From Sanderia malayensis (taxonomy: Eukaryota; Cnidaria; Scyphozoa; Semaeostomeae; Pelagiidae): a stretch of DNA of 64,000 bases. Every line of letters starts with the position of its first letter. The stretch's first letter is position 1. Under the pieces are notes generated by a model. That model was not told the origin of the DNA and made no database searches. It saw only the letters and a program-made list of their open reading frames with translations. This document shows, one piece after another, positions 39,901 to 51,900 of the stretch. The translations under genes were made by a program, and so were the position numbers. Location: NCBI GenBank assembly GCA_013076295.1, contig RQOL01000718.1:930001-994000 (forward strand), written 5' to 3'.

Positions 39901-42900
39901 AGGCGCGATCAAGGACGGGAAGGGGCTGGGCTAGGGAGTGATGTTGCTGTTGGGGAAGATTGGAAAACGAACGAGGCTGTAAGTAGAGGATGTAAAGTAA
40001 ATGGTGTCTATTTGGGAATACGCTTGCAATTGTCATTTTGTTCGATGATGAGAGAAGTATTTCTCGAAACGTCGCACTAATGAACACTCCTGCTAATTGT
40101 ATACGTTATTTTTATATTTTATTTTCCAGGCCACTGTCGCGAAAGGAAGATCGGAAGTTGTCGAAAATTCTTTAAATGCAAATCGCCAGAACGAGAGCAG
40201 GTTTCCTGACTCTGCTGATACGAACACCCGGTTTTATCCTCGAAAGCAACAAGAAACGACTGAGAAAGTCAAGCAGCGAACGGGGGTGAAAACAACAGGC
40301 TACGCTTCGGGTGATGAAATCGATATGTCGATTGAAGACAAGCTACAGCGTCTCAAGATGTTAAGCGCCGGCGGCTCTAAGGTGGCTGAATCTTTGGACA
40401 GTCTACCACCGCGGCCTACCCAGTCCACTGCGAAGGCGGCTACGAAATCTCGCCAACCACTGCTGTCGAAGAGATCCAAGAAGCAACTGGCAAATATTGG
40501 AGATGGAAAAAAGTCGTTGAGCAATGAAGATCTCTCGGGTTTGTCGATTGATTTAAGAATGGTTTATGTTTAAATGAATTTGAATTTGAATGTGGATGTC
40601 ATCTGCAATATTGAAAAATTACTATAAGTGAATGTGCACGAGATGTTGTTAGATTTTTTTGGTTTGACTATTTATAATTGATATATGCCAAGTTTTGCGG
40701 CATATATTGAGATTCAATTCGGTCTACTCCCTTGCATAGTGTTATTACACATGCACACTTTGATATCAAAGTTAAAACAACCCTATCTATCCATGTCCTA
40801 AGTTTTTGGTTTTAACAAAACGGCTTTTAGTTCATTTCTATGTTTTATTTCTAAGGCCTGGAGCTTGAAGACTTCGATTTGAAACGATCCCACTCGTTGT
40901 CTTCCGTAACTGAAAGAGCCAATTACGCCATAGATCCCAAGCGATCAATACGTGCTTGGGAAGGCGGAACAAGCTCACCCGATACAAGCAGAAGCCAGAA
41001 GAGCCAGAAGATTTCTTTGGATTTCAAGTAAGCAGTTATTGTTTTCTGCACCACTTGAGTAGTTTAACCAAACTGTTCATGTCGCCTTGTTTGAGAAACT
41101 AGGACACTTTTTATTTCTCTTTTTGGAATATGGCTCTCTCCTTATACACGACTTCTCTTGATATAACGACGCTGGCCGAGTGGGTGTAAATGGAAATTTT
41201 ACGTCTGCCATTGTTTGGTTGAAAATGCCTTGGGTTATCACCACTTTATGGAAATGGACAGTTTGAATATGTAGTTGATATCTGCTCTCAATGGTGTAGA
41301 TAGGAAATTTTAAAGGCGGGGCCAGAAATTTAGATTTTCCGACAAAATTTAGCATTTTTGTTTCTTAAGGACTATGAATATAAGATTAGGAAATTAGCTA
41401 GAACTGAACGTAAACAAAGGATATTTATTTTCCGACAAGATCAGCAATTTTCCGACAAAACTGCAGTTTAGCTCTACAATGAAGTTTTTTGTCCCACCTG
41501 ACCCCCCTCTATCTACGCCACTGTCTGCTCTGGTTTCCTATAACTGTTATGAGTGCAAGAACTTAGCAAAGAGTTTAACATAGAAGAGTAAGGATCTATA
41601 TTACTATACGCATTTTACATTCTAGACCAGATGCAGCCCCCTACCGACCTCACAGATCAAGCGACTTGTACACAATGGAAGATCACACCAGCTCACATCT
41701 TAATGTCGAGAATCGATCATGGCGTCAACAGGACAACCAAGACAATGAATACCGCTTAGAAGGTTCGTATAGCAAACATTTTTATATAATTTTACTATGT
41801 TCAAGTGGAAGTGCGTAAGTGATTTTTTTGAAAGTCAAGCCTCATTCAATCCGAGTTGTTTAACTTGTTTGGAAAAATTGATTAGTTTTGCCTGATTTTG
41901 ACTTATGTGTTATACGACAAGTTAACAACCCCATCTGTCAAACTTGATGAATTCAAATCACGGATAAATTCAACTCGCCCGTCAATTCAACCAGACATTC
42001 AATTATAGGAACGTGAAATTTGGTGTATTGGCATTATTTTTGCTGTTTTCATTACTATAAATTACTTCCAATATCCATTGTCTTTACTGGGAACACAGTG
42101 CTCGATGCAAATGGATGCAAATTTCTTCTGCTAATGCGAGTTTCGTGCTTACACCCCATCAGACATGCTACACATACTAATTCCAATGTATGTCTATACT
42201 TGTAGCTTAATTTTCCAACCAGCTGATTTATTATCCCACTCATTGGTGTTTTGATTTTGTTTGTAGACTATGACTCGGAGAGTACGAAGCAAGAAGAAGC
42301 ATTGGCAAGTCCTCGTGACGGAGAAAGGCTTGCTGGAGACAGCTTTGCTCTTTCGACGAACTCCCGTCACGCAACAGCAAGAGGAGGAGGGAGCATTGAA
42401 GGTAGTTTGCACAACCACAGGACAACACGTGCCGATGACGTAAGGGAATCGGCTGGAAGTACTTCAAGTGAAGAAATGAGACGGTTTCGTGATGAAATCA
42501 GGGCGACATCGCACGGGGAAATTTACGAGGGTGAAGAGAGAGTTGACAATGGTGCTGAATTGGAGGCAGGATTTGTGGAGCCCCAACTCGAGGATGACGA
42601 TATGTTCGGTTTTGGAGGATTTAAGAAGCCCATGCAGCCACCCATGCAGCAATCTATTTGTAACTACGGTGTCTCACCCAGGCCGAATAGAATTATGGTC
42701 AACAGTAGCAGTGGTACATTTGCGAAAGGACTTCACGGTGATCACGATGATGAATTGTCGACCATAGCCGAGTCAAGTGAACCATCCACACCCACAGTCT
42801 ATTCGTTCGAATCCAGATTGTCGACCGAAGATGATAGCCGGAATTCCTTGCTGGATACAAGTGAGGAAGCTGTGACTGTGAGTGACACTGGTGAATCTAC

Positions 42901-45900
42901 GTTGACGAGTCATGCCTTTGTTTCTCCGACTCCTTCTGGGAACGAGGGGGCCAGCTTAGGTGTTTCCAGCAGCGCTAAAATGACCAGTTTGAATCGCGTA
43001 CTTTCACCAAATTATCAACGCAATTCGCATCTTGCTGCGAAGCCACCAGCATTGCCTCGATCTAGTTACACGATTCTCAACACGGACCTCTCGTTGGATT
43101 CCGCCATTGCAGCTGGTCTTCCGATTATAGAGGATGAAGAGAAGGCTGCGGAGTTTACTGATGGGACACCATATTTCGAACATACTTCGGCACAAGATTT
43201 GGACCCCAATTTGGAGCAGGAGTTAGGACGGGTAAATGGCAATCTTGGCTCAGAACATGGCTCTGATGCTGACGATGTGCAGATTCATCTGCCAGCGATC
43301 TCCCGCAGCTCTTCTTCTGGCATATCAGCGGATGGTGTTCGTGAAGAAGAGGCCGCCATATCAGAGGAAGAAGCGGACGGTCGACCTGGTATAGCAGTGT
43401 ACAGCAGCCTGAGTGAGCACACTGCTGGTGGGTCGTCACCTACCAATCTGGATGGTGCTCGCCATGTGCAGCATGTGGAAGATGCTGTTGGTGATGGCGA
43501 TGGTGGTGAAGAGGAGGCGACTCCTTTGCGGGATCAAGCAGGTGCTGCCACCGATGTAAATATGCAGGAAAGTAGGAAAGACGTCGAGGAGGATGAGGTT
43601 GATGCGGCTGGCAACGTCCCTGTCAAGAGAAGCACGTTTCTGTCTTTAGACTTTGACGAGGATGAACAGATGAGTACGAGTGCCTTGGCAATCTGTCTCG
43701 AACCAGTCGAAGCTGAAAAACGACCTGCCGAAGAGAAGCAGCAAAATTCGAGTCCAACGAGATCCAGGCACAGTTGGAGCTACATGGAAGTTGAGGTAAA
43801 GAGTTGATAAAATCGAATTTAGACAGAATTTGCTGACTGTCTGTCTCATTATTCATGCTATTAGATCGCCAGCCTGACTTATACATTAGCCTATGTCAGT
43901 TATCACATATTTATAATAGCACCGTGCAATGATTTTAGGTAAAGAAAGAAAACCCGAGCAACATCTTTGGCAACTCCGACCAGCGCAACGCAGACCAAGA
44001 TACTAGCAGTAGCACAACGCCTTCTAGATCCAACCATACCATTGAAAGCATGCCAAATAGGCAGCTGAATAGAGATAAGAAGGCGACTACTAGTTGGCAA
44101 CAGATTTCTCGAGATGATGGTAGCAGTTTCTTGCAAGGAATAAAAAAACCACATAAAGATCTGGTAAGCTATAAATTGATTTCATTGTATGTTCTTTTCT
44201 TTTTGTCTCAGGTTAAATTATGTATATATTGTTAAATATATGCTTTGTTTTATTCATATTCATTTATTTGCTCTTTCTTTCTATAATGCTTTTAGGTAAG
44301 TATTTATGTGGCTATTTACTCGTAAATTTATTTTTTTTTACGTATTCTTCTACGTTTATTTATTTACAATGAATATTTATTAGCCACAGGATTACCACTT
44401 CAACATATACACTGCATGTTGTTTTTCAAGTGGGTCCTGTGGGGCTCAAAATTTTCAATGAATGTTTTCTGAAATATGTATGCACACAAAACTAAAACAC
44501 CACACTTTAAAGAAAAGAATTTTTTGCGAAAGTAGTCAAATTCGGAGTATTGAAAGTTTACCAAATTGTTGGTCTTAAGATTGAGTCTTAAAAAGTGACA
44601 TTACCTGCCATCACAGGACATTGTTTAAACACCACTCAAAGCAAATGTATTATTTATTTATACTTATTCATCTATCCAAACCTTTTTTATATATTTTCTT
44701 TTTGTTTATTCAATGTGGAATGGGAATGGGAATTATTTTATTTTTCCTTGTTAATCTTGACAGTATACTTCATCTTGTTTTTTTTTTACTTCGCTTTCTT
44801 ATTATTTCCCATGTTTCTATTTCCCATATTTTTTACATACTTGTTTGTTAAAATTTATTTATTTCATTTCTTCCAGACTCATTGTCTGACTAAAGTTGAG
44901 GATGGTCCTGTGATGAATTGGGCAGAATATGCAAAGCTGAAAAATGTTGACACCAGTGAAAGTGAAGGTATGACTAACAAATATCATGAAGACGTTTTCA
45001 TTTAAAATAGCAAAATATTTATTTAAAAATTGTCCTCCCCGGCGGGGAATTGAACCCCGGTCTCCCGCGTGACAGGCGGGGATACTCACCACTATACTAC
45101 CGAGGACTCGAGAAAGACGTCTTCAAAACTAGATTTAAAGCCAGTTTTTTAAATGGCATTGAAAATTTTATCTCACGCTTCATGGAAATGCAGACATTGT
45201 CAAAACAAAAAGCACAAATTTAAACTATCATAATAAATTTGAGTGAATTTATTGTTCAGTCCTAACAGCGATATTCATTGCGGGATTTCACATTTATTCT
45301 GTTGAGACCTACAAGATACGTTCAGCAGAAAATGGTAAACTGGGACCTATTGTTTTTATACTGAGAAACCTTCGCACTGTTTTTACACAACTCTAGATAC
45401 CTCAAGCTGAGACAAAATATAATTTGTTGAAAATAAATGATACAAGACGTTTTAGTGGCTTGAAATGGATACTTATGATGTTATTATGGATTGAAATTGT
45501 ACGGACTATAGTGGATACTGATATTTAAGGATATTCTTTTGGGAAAGGTGAAAGAAGTTTCACGAAAAAATGGGCCTAGACAGGTGGTTCTGGTTATACG
45601 ACGACGATGATTACCACCGCCAAGTACTAGCAGCTGGAACAAACTGCACTGCTTTTTTCTCGCTAAAAGTCGTTGAATTTTGTCGATAAAGCATCAATAT
45701 ACTGGATTTATTGCCCCTAAATTGCTGAAACGTGGTTTGGCATCATAAAATTGCAATGCACACACACTGTGTTTAGTGAAGTCTGGTTGATGTACTAGCC
45801 ACAGCCAGCGCAATGTTTACGTTAGGAGACGTAGCAGACATTCTTGATAATGCCTTGGACATGGGCATTTCGATTGTCGATGCCTTGCACAAAATGGCAG

Positions 45901-48900
45901 AGACTGGAGAGAAGGGTAGGATGACAAAAGAAGAATGTATGTCCAATCTCACTGACATTCCTTCAGCTGGTGTAAAGTCTAGGCCGAAACGAGAAGCCTC
46001 TTCAAGATCACGACCTGCCGGTGTTGTGGGCTTTGACCAGATTGAAGTTACTGGAATGCCAGTCTCAAAAGATCAGAAGCTTGTTGGAGAGCATTGTGGT
46101 GATTCTGATGGAGTGCATGCTACTTGGTCGTTTAATGTTGCAGGAGACCTGTCAGCAAGATCAGATGAATACAGCAAAGCAAGAATGCTTGATAATAGAG
46201 CTGAAAATATCATAGCTGACAATGGAGGCCCATCCCCTCTCAAGATCTTCAGTCATAGCATAAATGCTGGCACAAGAGAAAGCCGATCAGATGAGGATGA
46301 TATTATCGAAGGTGATGATGATTATTACGATACTCCATTGAAAAATTACACCTCGAAAAGATGGTCAACTGCTAATGCATTGAATCTGGAGGACGATAGT
46401 CTCTGCCCGGCAGATAAAGATTTTGAACTAGACTCTCCAGTTTGTAATTTGGATAAAACTGGTTTTGATGCTGTCATGCGGGAAACAAACATTGAATCGA
46501 TGGGCAGTCATGCAAGCCAAATTGATAAGGATGTTTTATACTCAAAGGACTTGGACACTTGGTCATCTTCAAAACGTCAAAGATGCAATACTTACAGCAT
46601 CGGCTTGACACCACCAGGAGCAGCTGAAGAAAAAGGTCTGCCAATAATTGATGCTCTAGATAATTTATGCCAAGTTGCTGATCAATGGCTGACTGAACAT
46701 CGGGCAGGCAGTGATGGTGCTCACGAGAAATTTATTCCTGGTTCTGGGTTTCACTCTAGCGGAAGCTCTAGTTGGGATGGCAGTGAAGGTGATATCACTC
46801 CAAGTGCATCATACCTGGTCGAGAAGAATGTTCAAGATATAGAAAATGAAGCTGAAAATGTCCTGCAATCTTTGAGAGTCATAAGTGATGCTAATTGCAG
46901 TTTGAAATCAAGCAATAAAGAAATTCAGAACAATGAAAATGAATGGATTTTTTCTATTGACAAAGAGGATGGTTCTGTGCAGATAGTTGCTGGAGAAGGG
47001 TCTTCTTTGAAAAGGTTTTCGTCTGGTGAAATTGATATTGACTGCAGTGCGAGTCAAGCTGTAGAGGAAAAGATTGCAGACATAGGCAGTCAGGCAAATA
47101 TAGTATTGGAGTCCTTTGCAAAATTGACCAACCTAATGAACTCGGGAAATGTAAGTTCTGGGATGATCAGTGGTAGTTCTGTTGCTGCAAGCACTGTTCC
47201 GGCATCTTCCAAGGATTATGATGCATCTGTGAAGAGCTTGAAAACCGAGTTTCAGATTGTTCAAGATGTAATGTACAAGGTTGATGACAGTTTTAATGGA
47301 GAAGCGGTTGAACACGGACGAGGTGAAGAAGATAAAAATGTTAATGATGGACAGGCTGTGAGAAGGAGAAGCTCAGAAGGATCATCATCTAGTTACTGTC
47401 ACACTTTACCAATAATTGAGGAATCCTATGCTAAATCCCAGGACATGTTACTCAATGAAAATAACATTGAAAACAAGCTGCAGGCTCGTATATCCAGGCC
47501 TGGTACTTATGTTATTTGCAAAGAAGAGGACAGAACGAGTGAAGAACACATTGTTGATGCTGCTTGCTCAAAGCGAAGTACGTTTGTCTTGCATAAAGAT
47601 ATGGATGTGGTGGAGAAGCGAGACCAGGTTTCTTGCAGCGCTATCAACTCAAGGGGGATTGAAGAATTGTTTACCACAGTCGTAGCTCCTTGTACTGAGC
47701 AGAGTTTACTTTCAAGTTTTTATGACCACGTCCAGTGTGACGATAAAGGAAGAGACAGTTCCTCGCTGGATAATCGTAGCAATGAACATAATCTGATGAT
47801 TGACACTGAAGATAGGAGGATAACGAAGACTAGAGTGCCAAGACCTGGTACATATGTGTTAGAGGAGCCCACAGTGCAGGTGGAAGATGTAAGGGATACA
47901 AAGTTTGACGTTTCTTTAGACAGCAACTTTGAGATTGAAAGGAAATACAGTGATGGAAGACAAGATTGTTCTTCTATCTCTGATGGAGTGTTGGAAAACA
48001 ATGAAGTAAATCAGCACATTGAAATGGAAGATCAGAAGAGGTCAAGAACGCGACCTAGGGTACAAAGACCAGGGACGTATGTTTTGGAAAAGCAGTTAAT
48101 GCGGGTGCAAGACGTGAAGGAATTGGAGAGTCTTGCTACGTCTGATAGTAATCTAGAGGCTGGAAATCAGTGCAGCGATGAAGGAATACACGTCTTGGTT
48201 TTAGCTAGTGAAACGGTGGAGAATTTAAATGCAGATCAGAGCTCCGGGATGGGGGACAGAGAATGTACGAGGCCAAGATTGCCAAGGCCTGGTACTTACG
48301 TATTAGACAGTGAGTTTGTGCAAGGACGAAAAGCTAAGGAAGATGAGATTTCCATTTCTTCAGACAGCAGCTCAAATAGAGCAGAGGTTGGTAATAAATT
48401 GCCGAGTCGCTTTGTATCAGATGATAAGATATTCGTCAGTGCTAACGACTGTATCAAATCAACTGCAATTAGTGATGTTATTTGCGAAGCACAGGAAGAT
48501 GTGTCTATAATTATACAGCCCTTTTCCGAGTTTCGCACTGTTTCTAACACAAGATATTCGTCAGTGACTGGAGAGAGCAGGAACATCATCTCAGATGGCA
48601 GTGATAAAACACGGAACACGGAAAGTACGGAAGCTGTTATTAACGAAAGTGTTGCGTGCAGAGCAGAAAAGAGTACTGATGATTTTGGTGGCTCTGTACG
48701 GGAACATTTGGCAATGGAGGACGAAATCTCGTCATCGGATGTGAACTCTTTTAGAAACGATCCCCCTGGACACGCGAAAGCTGTTGAGAGATTCCCATGC
48801 ACCGAAGCATTGGCAAAGGAAGACAGAGTATACGATTCTACGGGCTTTGATGATCGGTTGAAATTGGTTGGATCAGAACCTGTGATCAAAGAAGCTGATA

Positions 48901-51900
48901 GGATTCTGTTTTCACATAAAGAAGCAAAACATTCAGATGACGCGATTAATGAATCTATTGTACACAGTACGTTTGTATCTGTTGAAAGCAATGACTGTAC
49001 AGCACCACCCGCTCACGTGTACTTGCTTAGAACTGACGAGGATACACCTGGTGGCGATATTATTAGAACGAATCGACCGTTTGATTGTTCTCCTAACAAT
49101 GATGATAATCGCGACGCAGCTGTCCATGATTTAGCAGCAAGACCTGTCGAAGATGCTGATGAAATGGTTGAACATTCCAAGGCTTCTAAGTCGCCTCGTA
49201 GCTTGTCCACTGAGCAGTACGAATCTGCCGTTATTGAAGAAACGGTTACAGATTATGTTGTATTTGTCAGTGATAAAGCGATAAGTGGCGATAAAGGCGA
49301 TGATCACGGTAAAGCAAGCGATGAACTGGGGGATTCTGTTGTAGTGCCTTTCATGATGCATCCACTGCAAGATTCATGTGATGATGGCGGTGATAGAGCA
49401 GACGAGAAGCGACGGAGGCAAGATTCATTTCTTCAAGAACAGAGTGATAAAACAGTGAGCTTAGATAATACAAAACGGAAAGATTCTAGCGAGATAGAAG
49501 GCGATGCAAACCATGGTGAAGTTGTAGAAGATCATTTTTCTGACACAGTTGCTGATAGATCACCACAAGATTTTGAAGCGAGGTTCGTGGCGCCCGCTGG
49601 AGATGACAATCATAGCGATGAAGAACAACAAGGCACACGTGAAGAAGAGAGTCGCAGAAAAGCTCTCGCCCTGAAATTCGTAATTGGCTTAAATGAGATT
49701 GAGGAGAAAATCAAGTCACCGCCGGAGCATGTTAAACAACGGTTGTCAGCGAGTAAACAAAGGCCTAAGAAGAGTGATCGGCCTGGAACATTTGTTCTGA
49801 ATTCACCTGTGTTCGAGCCGCAAATGCACGAAGGCATTCCACTTGCATGGAGCTCAGGAGTTTCTACTAGCGATGCCATTAACGGTGGTAATGTAGGAGA
49901 TGTCAAGATGCCTGATTCAAAGACTGATGGAACTGAGAGCAGCAAAATTGGAAGGAATAGTGAGAAGGAAGATGTTACAGCCAGATTCAAAGGCCGCTTG
50001 AATACGAATGTGCATTTAGATGTGCGTTCGGGATTGCCTAGTCCCAGTGATGAGGTTTTCAAAGTGCCCAAGAAAGGAGCTAAACGGCCTGGTACTTTTG
50101 TTATAGACCCGGCTGGGGAGCCGAATGATGGAACCACGAAGGATATTACTAGTGATAAAGTGAAAGAGATTGCGAATAATAATAATAATGATACCATGAG
50201 AAAGATTACAAGTGATTGTGACACTACGACGGAGATTTCAATTAATAAGGATATCACGAAGGCAATTACAAATGACGGTTCCACAAATAGGGAATTTGCA
50301 AGTAGTAAGGACACTACCAAGAAAACAGCAAATCGTAAGAAGATGTTGAAAGCTAATAAGATTGCACAGGCTTCGAAAGCAGAACCTGTACGGAAGGAGA
50401 CAAAGAAAGAACGACTGGAGAAGTTCCGGCGAAGCTTTGAGAGTCAGAAACTTGGCATATTCATTGATCTCCATAGCAACGATGTAGAGTTAACGAATGA
50501 TGACGTAGATAGGAATATCGGCGAAAATACGCGTGTAGTGGGCAGTGGCAAGATGGAAGGTGCACAAAAGGATTTTTGGCAAGGCGAAACATGTGTGGAG
50601 GGTACTTGTGATGTTTTGGAACGCGCCAGCGATGATGTGAGTGGTGTGAAGGAGGCTCGTTGTGAGGAAAGTGCAGATATTTTGATCGAAAATTGCAAAG
50701 ATGTTAATGGAAACGGTGAAAAATCGTCGTGGCTTGTATCTCCAGGCACTGAGCAAGATGTTGTCCAGAAGATTTCTGCACTTGCTTACAAGGAAAAGGA
50801 CAGTGACGTGGAAGATGAAATTGGACAGAGCTCTGTGGAGGATGCGCTGAAGTTATCGGTTCTACTGAAAGATACCCAAATTGTTGCCGAGGAAAAGCAA
50901 GACTCCCAGAGTCACGAAAAGGACATTATTAAAGTGGCGGTTGATGTGAAAGGCTTTGGGTTTGAGGGCTTAAATGATGTTTGGACTGTTTCGAATCCAC
51001 AGGGTGCTCAGAGCAATGAGGAACATGAACGTATTCAAGATACACATGGAAATCAAGCTGTTTTTGAAAATGAGCAAAGCAGCCAAGACATCACGGAAAT
51101 GCCACAGGGCGTCGATGTTATTGTAAATGACGCACAGGGATCACATACTGAAGTAAAGAATGACGGTTTGATGATTCGTGTTTCAGGAAACGATTCTAAT
51201 GAGCCGCTTAGGCGAAGTGAATACTTTGTTCTAGAACACAGTGAAGCCACTAATTCTCCAAGACAACTTAAAAAGTTAAAGGAGGATACGAGGAAAAGTA
51301 CTAATCATATGGAAAACATAAATGCTTCCGACGACAGCAGTGAAGTTGGCCTAGCGAGGAAAGGAACGTTCGTTTTAAGCGATGATGAAAGTACTGAGGA
51401 GGCTAATAATGATTGCAGTGAACATGCTGATGTCGAGGCTGAAACTCCACACGATTACGAGGTTGTTGAATACGGGGGAGTTCAGACGGACGTGACAAGC
51501 AGCTCGGAGAGCATCGAGGAAATTTGCTTGAATGACACAGCTATTGTGGTTAATACTTTATTGCCGAAGCGTGCTGAAATGCTACGTGATAATGGACCTT
51601 TGAATGTTGACGACGATGATACGAATTTTAGTCGTAACGAGAACGAGGCAAAATCGGAATCGAGGCTCGGGAATGAACTGACTGTTCGAAATGTTGATGA
51701 GGAGGAAGTTAAACATTTACGTGCAGGAATGGAGAATTCAGAAGATGCGAAAACCTTTAAAAAAATTGATCTGAGTCCATCATCAACATTGGATCAGGCA
51801 GATTTTCCGAAGGCAAGCCTCGAACGTCATTTGTCCGAGCCAGGGGTTTTGCCTCGCTCCGATACAAGCCAACTGGACGCTGAACAGACACAGCCTTGTT

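Noticed and set aside
44859..45092. 77-codon minus-strand frame containing H-A-G-D-R-G-S-I-P-R-R-G
   Set aside because: This peptide is the typical artefactual translation of a tRNA gene; the region is tRNA-Asp.
48296..48991. 231-codon minus-strand frame opposite the giant CAMSAP exon
   Set aside because: It is a shadow of the Ser/Asp-rich coding strand. Other long antisense frames at 49610-50320 and 53347-53751 are dismissed for the same reason.
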